A DNA stretch of 20,634 nt. Source: Lobulomyces angularis (Eukaryota > Chytridiomycota > Chytridiomycetes > Lobulomycetales > Lobulomycetaceae). The stretch spans positions 1 to 20,634 of the forward strand of contig JADHYX010000391.1 in assembly GCA_027604685.1 (NCBI GenBank), written 5' to 3'. The position numbers and the translations under genes are program-made. Below are positions 1 to 9,307 of the stretch, in pieces. The notes under the pieces were generated by a model that saw nothing but the letters and a program-made list of their open reading frames with translations, had not been told where the DNA came from and ran no database searches. Positions within the stretch are counted from its first letter, which is position 1. Each line of letters begins with the position of its first letter.

Positions 1-924
1 TTCACCATTGCAACATATCCTATTAGATTGGAATATATTTTAGTCACATATTTCACCCTTACACTTACAAGTCATCATGTACTCAGAAATTTTATTTTAT
101 TCCCTCTTCTTAACATTCAAGTCAAATTAATTTTAAACTAGTCATGATCTTTAAACAATAACCAAGTGAACGTGTACCTTTACCTATCCGATTACAACGA
201 TATAAAATAATTTTTATTTTTAACTCTATAAAAATCTTTTTTTAGCCACTTCACTTGGTTCCATTTCAAGATCAACAACATTTATTATTAACGCTTTTAT
301 TTTTTAACAATACTGGATTCAATAATTTTCTACACGGTTTTTTTGTTTTCTTATTGGACTTTAATTTGATTTACGTTTCTTTTTCCTGAACTTCGTCTTT
401 GGCTATAACTTACAGTGGTGTACTTATCAATAATTTAACTTAAACATAGAAACAAATGCACTCAAACAACACTACTTCAATATCCACTATATACTATTTA
501 ACTTCCTTGTCAACTTCAACAGTACTTTTGAGCAATTTGATGACAAGAAGCTTAAACAACCGTCACTGTTATCCAATTACAAGGATATAAAACAATTGTT
601 AATTTAATACGTTTGTTATCACTAAACTTACCGATTCAATAATTTACCTTCCTTTTTAAAAATATAATTTTTTCTAACCAACTTTACTGGAGTTGAATTG
701 AAGCTAATTGATATGTTTTTTTACCTACTGATCTCTCTAACCCGCTTATTTATTTTGATTATTGCTCACGTCCGTTTACCGCTTTGGTTTTTTTTTTTTT
801 TTTTTTTCTTTTTTCCATAGGATTTTTTATTTCATTTTTTTTATTTCATTTTTTTTAACTTCATTTTCAGTTTATTTAGTCGCCCTATATTTTTCTATGA
901 AATATATATAGGCTAGGGACCAGT
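1..924. other. Gene-free AT-rich region with low-complexity T tracts
   Basis: No convincing coding frame is visible on either strand. The stretch is very AT-rich. A long T run lies near 786-808. It is followed by three tandem, slightly degenerate copies of a unit of about 14 nt (T-rich, each with a TTCATTTT-like core) at about 830-870. Two segments, around 190-330 and 565-650, share short blocks such as a pair resembling ATCCRATTACAASGATATAAAA and a GATTCAATAATTT block. They may be a very old duplication, but the match is patchy and chance similarity in AT-rich DNA is possible. Confidence 0.5.
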
Positions 925-1097
925 ACTGAAAATGGTAGATAGTTATTATGGAGTTATCATTTTACAAGGGTTTCTTCGTTATACTAAACCTTTCTTTGTT
1001 GGGTCATTTAATAAAAGACTTAAAACTTGATCTATTTTAAACTCTTCTTATTATTATAATATTTAAGTAGAACGCTCGTTACTGGTTATCTAATACA
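925..1097 (+). repeat. Inverted-repeat copy of the ABC transporter upstream region
   Basis: This 173-nt segment matches the reverse complement of 7322-7498 along its whole length, by eye roughly four bases in five. Shared blocks include AATAAAAGACTTAWAACTTG, ATCTATTTTAWACTCTTC and TTTAAGTAGARCG. The partner copy ends about 27 nt upstream of the start codon of the ABC transporter, so this copy looks like that gene's 5' flank facing right. The sequence after 1097 has no match to the transporter's first exon. It is either a left-over promoter from a lost paralogue or one arm of a terminal inverted repeat about 6.6 kb across. Confidence 0.8.
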
Positions 1098-1202
1098 CTT
1101 AGATAATTATTATAATAATAAAAAGTGATTAATAATAACTATGACGAAAGATTATAATAAACCATTTATTCTGTATTTAAACAAATAGCATAGCTTATTC
1201 CT

Positions 1203-1259
1203 TAGATCCCCCTTGATTAGATTAAAATAAAAGACTAATCCAAAATCAATTAGGATCTG
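1203..1259. repeat. Interrupted palindrome
   Basis: Nested complementary arms can be read directly: AGATCC (1204-1209) with GGATCT (1253-1258), TTGAT (1213-1217) with ATCAA (1245-1249), and GATTAG (1215-1220) with CTAATC (1235-1240). Together they could form a branched hairpin or cruciform. No coding sequence is nearby. The role is unknown; it may be a transposon end or a chance palindrome. Confidence 0.45.
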
Positions 1260-1290
1260 AAGACAGATATTCAGAAACTTTAACTAATTC

Positions 1291-1680
1291 TGTTACGCTT
1301 TTCGTGGATTATTAATATTACAGTCTAAAGTCTTTATAAAATAATCTTTATTAATCTAAAAGAATTACTAAGTTTAATAATTATATTCGATAAAAAAAAA
1401 TTTAAAGATTAGTGTAACGAGCTTCACAGTTTAAACAACCATTTAATTAAAAAATAAATAGCATAAAACCTTTAGCAATTTTGTTATGCTTTTCGTGGAT
1501 TATAAATATTATAGTCTAAAGTCGTTATAAAATAATCTCTATTAATTAAAAAGAATTACTAAGTTTAATACCTAAAGTCGTTATAAAATAATCTAAAGAT
1601 TATTGTGTAACGACTTTTAGGTTTATATACTAAAACTAATTAATTAAAAACAAATATCGTAAAACCTTTAACAATTTAAT
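1291..1680. repeat. Two tandem ~191-bp units abutting tRNA-Leu
   Basis: Unit A begins near 1291 and unit B near 1482, an offset of 191 nt. The first ~90 nt of each are nearly identical (blocks TTTTCGTGGATTA, TTATAAAATAATCT and AGAATTACTAAGTTTAATA). The second halves are more diverged but still share GTGTAACGA, a TTTAATTAAAAA-like block and a TAAAACCTTTARCAATTT end. Unit B stops exactly where the tRNA gene begins. Inside unit B, 1571-1621 is a near-perfect palindrome: CCTAAAGTCGTTA (1571-1583) pairs with 1608-1621, and AATAATCT (1587-1594) pairs with AGATTATT (1597-1604). Confidence 0.8.
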
Positions 1681-1760
1681 GCTGACTTGGCCGAGTGGTC
1701 TAAGGCGCTGGTCTCAAGTTCCAGTTCGAAAGAGCGTGAGTTCGAACCTCACAGTCAGCA
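1681..1760 (+). tRNA. tRNA-Leu, anticodon CAA
   Basis: The 80-nt gene folds as a class II tRNA. The acceptor stem pairs GCTGACT with AGTCAGC, and the discriminator base is A at 1760; CCA is not encoded. The D-arm and A box read TGGCCGAGTGGTC. The anticodon loop is CTCAAGT, giving CAA, on a stem with one T-T mismatch (CTGGT/TCCAG). A short variable arm follows, then the T-arm GTGAG-TTCGAAC-CTCAC with a canonical B box. TTTT at 1762-1765 is a polymerase III terminator. Unlike some yeast tRNA-Leu(CAA) genes it has no intron. The tandem repeat units run right up to its 5' end. Confidence 0.95.
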
Positions 1761-2165
1761 CTTTTCTTTCTCCACTTCACGGAAAATTAGTTTTATACTC
1801 TCATTCCTTTTGTTCCTCATAACAAACAAGCTGATGGTTGTGTAACAAAGAAGCCCTCAAAAGGAATACAATTACTTAAGTTTATTTTTGCAATCGCAAG
1901 GGGCAACATGAAGAAATTAAGCAACAACAATTTTAAAAAAGAATTACTGAGAAATTACCATTTTTCAAGTCTTAAATCAATTTTTACATATAACTTTTTA
2001 TTCCTTTTAGTAATTTTCTTTTTTTTCTTTATTGTAATTAGATTTTGTATTTTTGTGTAACAGCAGGTACTGCTGATTCATTTAGACAGAGTATGATCGT
2101 TTAAAGGTAAAAATAAAATCTATAAAAAAGGAAGCTTTGAAAAGATAGAAAAAAATACGTTACTC
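1761..2165. other. Intergenic region between tRNA-Leu and the ABC transporter 3' end
   Basis: This is probably the 3' flank of the minus-strand transporter. It contains a TGTGTAACAAAGAAGCC block (about 1839-1855) that also occurs, slightly changed, upstream of the transporter (TGTGTAACGAAGAAACC near 7434). A 50-codon plus-strand frame (1908-2060) starts with ATG, is basic at its N-terminus, and ends in a stretch rich in Phe, Ile and Val that could span a membrane. It resembles nothing I know and lies in low-complexity sequence, so I do not call it a gene. A short perfect hairpin, CAGCAG-GTA-CTGCTG, lies at 2061-2075. Confidence 0.4.
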
Positions 2166-5100
2166 TCAATTTTTATTAAATTCCTTTTCTTTGGCAATTT
2201 TTAATAAAGAAATTTTTGCTTCCACGCCTAATTCGTCAACCATTCTTTTAAAATAGGCATCCTCAGTACAACTCTCTTTCATTAACATTTGATAAGGTGA
2301 ACCAAATTCTACAACTCTTCCATTATTTAAAACCATTATCTTATCAAAATCAATTACTGTTTTTTAAAAAGAGGAAATAGAATTTTTTTTAGGTGAAGAT
2401 AAAATTATATAAAATACCAGTATTTAATCTATGAGCTATAGTCACAACAGTTGAATCAGCAAAGAGCCCCGTTTTTGACCGTATTGCATTTTGTACCAAT
2501 GAATCAGTATTTAAATCCTTAATTAATATTTGTTTAGTAATCATTTTGCAATATCTGTTGTTTCTTACAATACTAGATGTTGCTTCATCCCTACACAGAA
2601 AAAAAAATAAAAATATTAAAACTTTTTAATCTTCAATCATTTCAATATAGTATACATAACAATTAATCTGGTGTTTCGTAAAATGGCTCTAGCTAAACAC
2701 ATCAGCTGTCTTTCTCCAACTGACCAATTACCTATTAAAAGAAAAAAATGTTTAATTTCATCCCTATTTAGTAATTCACCTCCTCCTTCTGACACTGGAC
2801 TTTCCAGTTTTAATGGCATTGACTCTACCAACTTCTTTAATTCAACTGCTTCCAAAACCTTCCTTAAAAAAAATAAACGTTTTAATAATTATAGTAATAA
2901 TAATAAAACCATAATTCTTCACCAGAGTAATGTTGAAAGGGATCAATGTTAAACCTTAAGGTCCCTTTAAAGCAAAAAGGCTCTTGCGGTATGATTGATA
3001 TTCTCGATCTCAAGTCCATTAAACTAATGTGTAAGGTATTTATGCCGTCAATAACAACATTACCATTACTTGGTTCTACTAATCTAAAGAGAGCTTGTAG
3101 CAAGCTACTTTTTCCAGAACCAGTACGCCCAACGATACCAATTTTTTGTCCAGCCTCAAATTTCACCGAAATGTTACTTAAAACCTCTTTGGTTGATCCA
3201 GGATAAATTAAAGAAAGAGAATTGAAATTGACTTCTCCTTTGCTGGGCCAATCATCTGGCAATGCATCGTTAGTTACATCTGTGGCTTCTGGAATTAAAT
3301 TTGTGTATTCTAAAATTCTTTCCACACAAACCATTTGGTTTTCTACCTCTGCAGACTATACAAAATATTTTTAGAATTAAAATAAAAAATAAAATTTTAT
3401 ACCTGTCTAGTAGCCCTGCATATAAGCCGTTGATTAAAAACATAAATAAATAAACAGGTAACATACCATTGCAGATAACCCAGCATCTGTAAAGTATAAG
3501 TTATAACTAATCCAATTGAAGCAGCTTCTAATCCAGATAATTGCATTAAAATTATACATAATGCCATAACTGCAAGCAAGAATATGGAAACAATCATATC
3601 TAATTCCACCACACCGTAATAAATTTTCTTTAATGATTTAAAAAGTACCTAGACGAATTCCAAGCCATCTGCCAGCGGCAATAAACGCAAAAAAAATTCT
3701 TGTATTTTGATTTTGCAAACTATTAAAATTTGCCAGACTTCGATCTTCTGCTCCGAATGCTCGTAACGTTGGTAATCCTTCTAAGGTGACAGGTATTTGT
3801 GAATATACTGGTGATCTGAAAAAAAATTAAATACTAAACGTTAATATAATTTCACCTGGTAATGCTATCCAGTCGTTTTATTTGTCTTGAAGATGAAACG
3901 TAGTATTTTCGAATTAAAAAGAAGAAATAACCACAGAAAGGCAAAAGAATCACAACGTATGGTAAATAGATTAGACAAATAGCGATCGCACCCAGTATCT
4001 GAAAAACACATTGCACAAAATCAAAGAAGGTAGTAGGTAGCATTTCTAATAATTGTTAATTTCTTAAATAAATATTTTAAATATTTACCATCGGCTGTGC
4101 TTAAATCCTTAGAAAATCGGCTAGAAAAAGAAAAAATTATTTAGTAATGTTTTGAAAAAAAGGTTTTAAGTTACTTTAATATTCTGCCTAACGGATGAAC
4201 CTCAAAAAAATTTAAAGGAGATCTAATAACAGAATTCAGCATTTTTAAAAACAATTCCTTTGAGCATTTAATACAAACGAAATACCTAAAATATTCAATG
4301 TTGATTTGTTAAAAGTAGAATACCAAAAAATCGAACGAAGCAAACATACAGTCAGTGTAAAAACTACTAAAGCACTATACACTGATGCATTTAAAACACC
4401 TTGCCTTTTCTGATCAGGAATGGAAAAATCTGCCCATAACGATAGCCAGTAGTCAATTAGCATAGCTGAAATCTGACCGATTAGCAAAACCACGAGCAAG
4501 ATTACTGCCTGCGTGTATGATACTCCATTGGAGAAGTAATTCAGGTAAGTTTTTGTGGGCACCGAACCAACCGCTTTTTCTTCCATCTTTAATTCGGTTT
4601 TAATGTCTCCTTTTTCGAAGTCGCTAAAACCTTTTTCGACATCGTTCGCTGACGGAATTTGTAAAGAGTTGGTACCATTTAATTCCAAAACTTGGGTGAC
4701 TTCGCTTTCAACCTCCTCAGAATAAAAAAACTTTTCCATTGCATTTATAAATTCCACATTTTGAGTATTGTTTTTTATAGCTTCGTTGAAAGTTCCAAAA
4801 TTATTTATTTTTCCGTTTATCAATACAAGCACCTCATTACATGACTTTATAAATTGAAGCTGATGCGAAAAAAGAATTACAGCTGCTGGAAATTTTCTAT
4901 ACTCTCCATACGACTTAGATGAGAGCAACAGATTTTTGATAAGATTCTCAAAAAGACCTCTTCCAACTTTAGCATCAACGGCTGACAATGGATCATCTAG
5001 AACTAAACATAAAATAGTCAGGTAATTGTTTAATAAGAGTGATAGTACTATATAGGTCAGCGTCATAATATACTGCTCTAGCTAAAGCCAATCTAGCCTT

Positions 5101-7295
5101 TTGTCCACCACTAAGCATAACTAAGCAATTCTAAAAATTCGGTTTAAAAACATTTTTCATACCACCACGTTCTCCAATTAATGTGTTTATACCATTTGGA
5201 AAGGCTTCAATATCGCTTCGTAATTCACAGGCATTAATTACAGTGTCAAACCATTCTTGATTAAATTCTGAAGAAAATAAAATATTTTCCTTAATTGTTC
5301 CAGATATGATCCTAATTATTTACTAGTTAAAAAATATTGCCAGTTTTTTTACAAACCATGGTATTTGAGAGCAATATGCAATCTTCAATGGCGTCGGTTT
5401 GGAGCCATCGGCAAGGATGGCTTCACGTATACCAAAAGAACCAGAAACAAGATTCATTTCTCCCATAATTGCACTGGCTAACGCAGATTTTCCACATCCT
5501 AGTAGAAAAATTTTAAAGAAATGTACAAAAATGTTTATTCTACCAACAGGACCACAAACACCTAAAGATATGCCTTTTCGAATTTGAAGATTAATGCCAC
5601 TTAAAATTAATTTTGAGTCAGAAAGCTGTTCGTTATTATCTGGGTCGCTCCAATCAAAACTTGCATTTTTCATATACATCACTACATCACTGTTGACAAA
5701 TTCATCAGATTTATCAGCTTGTACACCAGATGGTAAGGAATGTTTCTTTAAACTTATCTCTCCCAGAAGTAAAAACTCCTGCAATCTTGCAGCGGATATC
5801 AAAGCTTCACTACCCAGCTGAATAGCCATAGCAAAGAATTTAGTTAGAGTTAATCGCAAGTTAGCAATAATTGTAATCGTTCCAAAAACGATTGAAGCAT
5901 TAAATACACCACCCATAAAATAAAAAGCAAGTAAAGGGAAAGCTGCAATTAAAGCAGTTGCTGTGAAAAACAGTGAATCGTTTATCGCCTTCCAAAAAAA
6001 AAAAGTGAGAAATGCATTTTGGAAATATTGCATACCTTAATTATTGATGATTTTTTAATGTTTTTTAATTCGTCAACTCTTTCTTTTTCAACTTGCGCAG
6101 CAAATGCCTTCTAAAATAACTTGTGCATAAAAGATAGGTTTAAAACAATAAAACTTACTTCCCACGCATACAGTTTGACGACTAAAATACCAGCAAACAT
6201 ATCACTAGTAGTCCTCACTCGCTCGTCTCTAAATTTCACGGTTTTTCCTCTTTACCCCAAATTTTATATTGAGTAATGTAAAAAAAAATTACCTTAGTTT
6301 TCCAAATTTTTTCCCAAAAATTGATTGTAAAATCATGAAAAAAATTAATCCAAACAAAACAAAGAAACTTGCAAAACCAATAAGAGAATAAACGAAAATT
6401 AATGAAGCGATAATTTCAATAGGAACAGTAAACAGATAAGGAAGGAAAACGGCTGCGTCTTCAAATCTTTGAATGTCATTAGATATTAAATTTACAATCT
6501 TTCCTGTGGAGGATGCATGACTAATTGATGATTCCTGTTAAGGGCAAATAGCTTCAATAAAATATACCTGGCGCTTAGTCTCAACATTTTCTGGTAGACT
6601 AAAGAGCAAAACCCAACTCTTAGTCTAATACCCATACGGAGACCAAAAAACATACAAGTATGTTGTGCCAAACTGTTAAAAAAAATGTTGAATGCAAAAA
6701 AAAAAAGTTGCATTTTTACCTTGACATAATTACAGAAAAGAGCATTAAAATTCCCCATTTGCAAATCTCCAATAGATTTTGTTTTAGTTGTACTGAACGC
6801 AAAAAGTAAGAAAATATAACTGCCGTACTTAATCTTAAAGAAGATCCAATAAATGTCAGTAAGAACTGTTGAATGAATTTGAATTTAAAAACATTTAAGG
6901 TGACTAAAATAGTTGTTTAAAAAATAAGAGTGACAAGTCGATGATTAAATTAAAAAATTGATAAATTAAGATTAAAGGAATGCAAAAGTCTAGTTACCTC
7001 TGACAATGCTCGCTTTTGATTTTCCTCTAATTTTTAACTCCTTCAACCAGTTTGATAATAAATTGTCCAAAAGTGAATTACAGTCATCAGAGTGCTAAAT
7101 TAAAAAAATAAAAAACAATTATGCGGTAATACAAACATCAATTTGGGCAAAATTATCCTCTGTTAGTTCTTTTATATAACCAGCTCTCAGTAGCCCATTC
7201 ATATGAGAAAAGGTTAGTTTACACCAAATGGAGGAATCGTCTCTTGATGTAGAAGTAAAATTTTTGGTATTAGTACTAGTCTTAACTGCAGGCAT
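2166..7295 (-). CDS. ABCC/MRP-type ABC transporter (full transporter, 24 exons)
   Basis: ATP-driven membrane exporter, subfamily C. Exons: 7295-7137, 7094-6998, 6903-6720, 6672-6568, 6520-6293, 6228-6159, 6110-6036, 5988-5544, 5498-5357, 5311-5163, 5120-5049, 5002-4324, 4285-4175, 4120-4089, 4045-3856, 3815-3649, 3599-3467, 3415-3403, 3355-2910, 2862-2780, 2731-2656, 2590-2569, 2517-2418, 2356-2166. They join into one 1269-residue frame with no stop. TMD1 carries VVKLYAWE near residue 222. NBD1 (about 340-600) has GPVGCGKS, LSGGQKARLALARA and LYILDDPLSAVD. TMD2 (about 640-920) ends in VTLEGLPTLRAF. NBD2 has GRTGSGKSS (about 1040), WSVGERQLMCLARA, LIVMDEATSSI and VTIAHRL. The family's extra N-terminal domain TMD0 is absent, so it is a short ABCC4-like type. 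The first base of the NBD1 Walker B pair is the usual MRP DD instead of DE. Exon 18 is only 13 nt. The substrate cannot be inferred. Confidence 0.93.
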
Positions 7296-7612
7296 AACGA
7301 AAAATCGGAGCAGTAATAATGTTTATTAGATAAGCAGTAACCGGCGCTCTACTTAAATAATATAATAATAAGAAGAGTATAAAATAGATCAAGTTATAAG
7401 TCTTTTATTAATTGAACAAACAAGCAAAAGTTTGTGTAACGAAGAAACCAATGTAAAATAGTAACTACATTATAACTATCTACACTACCAGTTTCAGTTT
7501 ATTATTGAATTCGATATGAGGGTAAGTAGTACTCAAGTTTTATCTACCAAAAATTAATATTTTTTGCAACTATTTTACCTGTTGAGTTCCATTTGGTTAT
7601 GGCTAGCGAAAA
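7296..7612 (-). promoter_or_regulatory. Upstream region of the ABC transporter, containing the inverted-repeat partner (7322-7498)
   Basis: On the minus strand this region leads into the transporter start at 7295. Bases 7322-7498 are the inverted partner of 925-1097. It carries the TGTGTAACGAAGAAACC block and alternating TATTATTATATT tracts that could act as a core promoter. That such a compact upstream region survives as a copy elsewhere fits a promoter-bearing duplication. Bases 7499-7612 separate it from the truncated 3' end of the Fanzor remnant. No RuvC-II, zinc-finger or RuvC-III coding is readable there in any frame. Confidence 0.5.
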
Positions 7613-9031
7613 CTAATCAGGAATATTATTATTGGACCTCAAGAACGGGAATGGTCTGTTACCGCCACCAAAAAATGAATCAACTATACATCTTTGGTTT
7701 AACGTAGCATCCTCTCGAATTTTTCTATACTTTTTCTTCCCAGTTTCCATTTCTCGTTGAGGCTGTGTATAACGAAGTTTATGGTTATTTGAACCAAGGC
7801 AGTACAAAAGATCTCTCTTATTGGGGTCTATCACAACAAAATTTTCTTTGATTAAACCTACTGTGTTTCTTTCAAGATAAACTTCAGTGTCGAGGGCATC
7901 AATCTAATTTTTTTCTTTCCCTTTAAAAAAAAATTAAAGAGAAAAAATTATTAAAAGCTACCCTTCGACCTTTTGTTGGAGGTGGATCAATATTGACAGA
8001 GATCCCAACTAAATCTGTTCGAATCATTCCTGTAAGTGACAATTCATTACTAACACCTCTTTTTCTTTTAAAAGCTTTATTATTCAAGTTAAAAACTTGA
8101 GACCAATATCCAGGTTTTGTCTCCTCGTTAATTTCCATTTGTTTGGTAATTCCCAAAATTTGTTTTAAAAGAATATTAGAATCAAGAATTAAGTACCGGG
8201 GAACGGTGGAAGTCGACAGTGGAATGGCATTAAGTGGTTTAACAAATATTGCTCAAATAAATAACTCAACTGAATATATGAATTCAAATAAGCTTCTGCT
8301 CGGATAGTTATATCATAAGAGATGCCTTTTTGAATTAATGTGTTCAAGCAGTAAAGCAAGAATGTGCCCCACAAGATCTTGATCATCTAAATGAAGGTTT
8401 TCTGGTAATGGATATTGTCAAAAATTCCGGGGCGAACAACTTTTGCGCTTCCCTTTAAATTCTTTTTTATTACTTCTTTCTCCCGTTTAAGTTTTTGACG
8501 TTCTTCTTCTTGCAAACCTCTAGGAATATTGAAATGTTGAAGATTCGTTTAACAACAATTTCAGTTATGAAAGTTTTAATCTTTTTTACAAAATTCTTCT
8601 GCACATTAACTAACAAAAATTAAATTTTTTTCACCTAAATTTTTAGTTTACCTTCAATGCTGGTTTCAAATGATTCGGACATGAACGTGGCAAGCTGTTG
8701 AAAGTGCAAAATTCCTTCTCCGTTATAATTAATCACTCTTTATATTGTTTGATAAATGGCAAAAAATGATCAACCAACACTTTTCTATCTCCGCCACTCC
8801 GGGATATCTTGCTATCAGTTTCGTTTAACTCTGATGCAATAACTTGAAAAGCGTCTTTATGTAAAGGCAGTTGATCAGTAAGTGGACAGTTTAAAAGATA
8901 AAACTTTGTAAAGTGAGTTGTGTGCATGTGGATGTTGTCACACTTTATCAACAAGACTGTAGTCGATCTAGATGGATTTGAGTTCCTTGAAATACTTTTT
9001 GAAAAGAAGTTTTATGAGAGTAAGTTGACAT
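7613..9031 (-). pseudogene. Decayed and truncated Fanzor (TnpB-like RNA-guided nuclease) remnant
   Basis: Fanzors are eukaryotic RNA-guided DNA nucleases related to transposon TnpB. The remnant can be followed in order on the minus strand. A start ATG is at 9031. A segment with HTTHFTKFYLLNCPL and LPLHKDAFQVI (8954-8733) resembles the helical N-terminal region. Next come a charged EEERQKLKREKEV piece (about 8520), AEAYLNSYIQLSYLFEQ (about 8310-8245), PRYLILDSN (about 8195), YWSQVFNLN, MIRTDLVGISV (about 8025), and the RuvC-I motif VVIDPNKRDLLYC with its Asp codon at 7828-7826, followed by LRYTQPQRE and KKYRK. Possible old introns are 8651-8610 and 7961-7921. Breaks include TGA-TAA near 8957-8952, frame changes near 8735, 8535 and 8245, and a stop at 7613. 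RuvC-II, the zinc finger and RuvC-III are missing, so it cannot be an active nuclease. Family assignment rests on motif recall, not a search. Confidence 0.75.
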
Positions 9032-9178
9032 TTTTTTTATTTTTTTTTGTGTTACAGATGATTTATGGATGAATGTTATGAATGCAGATTTCCTTTGGAA
9101 CAAAACATTTATATTTTACCTTTGTAACCAAACAGTAGTAGATCACCTAAAACCCTAAAACGCTATGCACCTATGGTA

Positions 9179-9307
9179 CGCCGCCAAAAGCCCCGGGACC
9201 CCACTCCTCAACTGTATAAATAAAATGAAAATATATCTTCAATTAACAGTTAAAAAAAACAAAAAATAATTAAGCAAAACACTTAAAAATAAAAAACATT
9301 AAGAAAA
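9179..9307 (+). promoter_or_regulatory. Promoter region of the M43 peptidase gene
   Basis: A GC-rich islet, rare in this window, lies at about 9179-9207 and includes CCCCGGGACCCCACTCC. A TATA-like TATAAATA follows at 9215-9222, about 90 nt before the ATG at 9308. The spacing fits a fungal core promoter, and the C-rich block could bind a zinc-finger regulator. The region 9032-9178 between this and the Fanzor remnant holds no recognisable gene. Confidence 0.5.

Noticed and set aside
2061..2075. CAGCAG-GTA-CTGCTG hairpin as a terminator
   Set aside because: Six base pairs only, in a eukaryote, and not placed at a clear transcript end.
2671..3206. Plus-strand frames opposite the transporter's NBD2
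   Set aside because: They are antisense to a well-supported minus-strand coding region and show no family resemblance.
6673..6719. Reading straight through this segment as coding in the ABC transporter
   Set aside because: It is free of stops and encodes a hydrophobic run that could pass as a membrane helix, but the upstream exon frame then fails. Splicing the 47 nt restores one continuous MRP-like frame.
9143..9165. CCTAAAACCCTAAAACG as an interstitial telomere repeat
   Set aside because: Only two imperfect units, with no tract; chance is sufficient.
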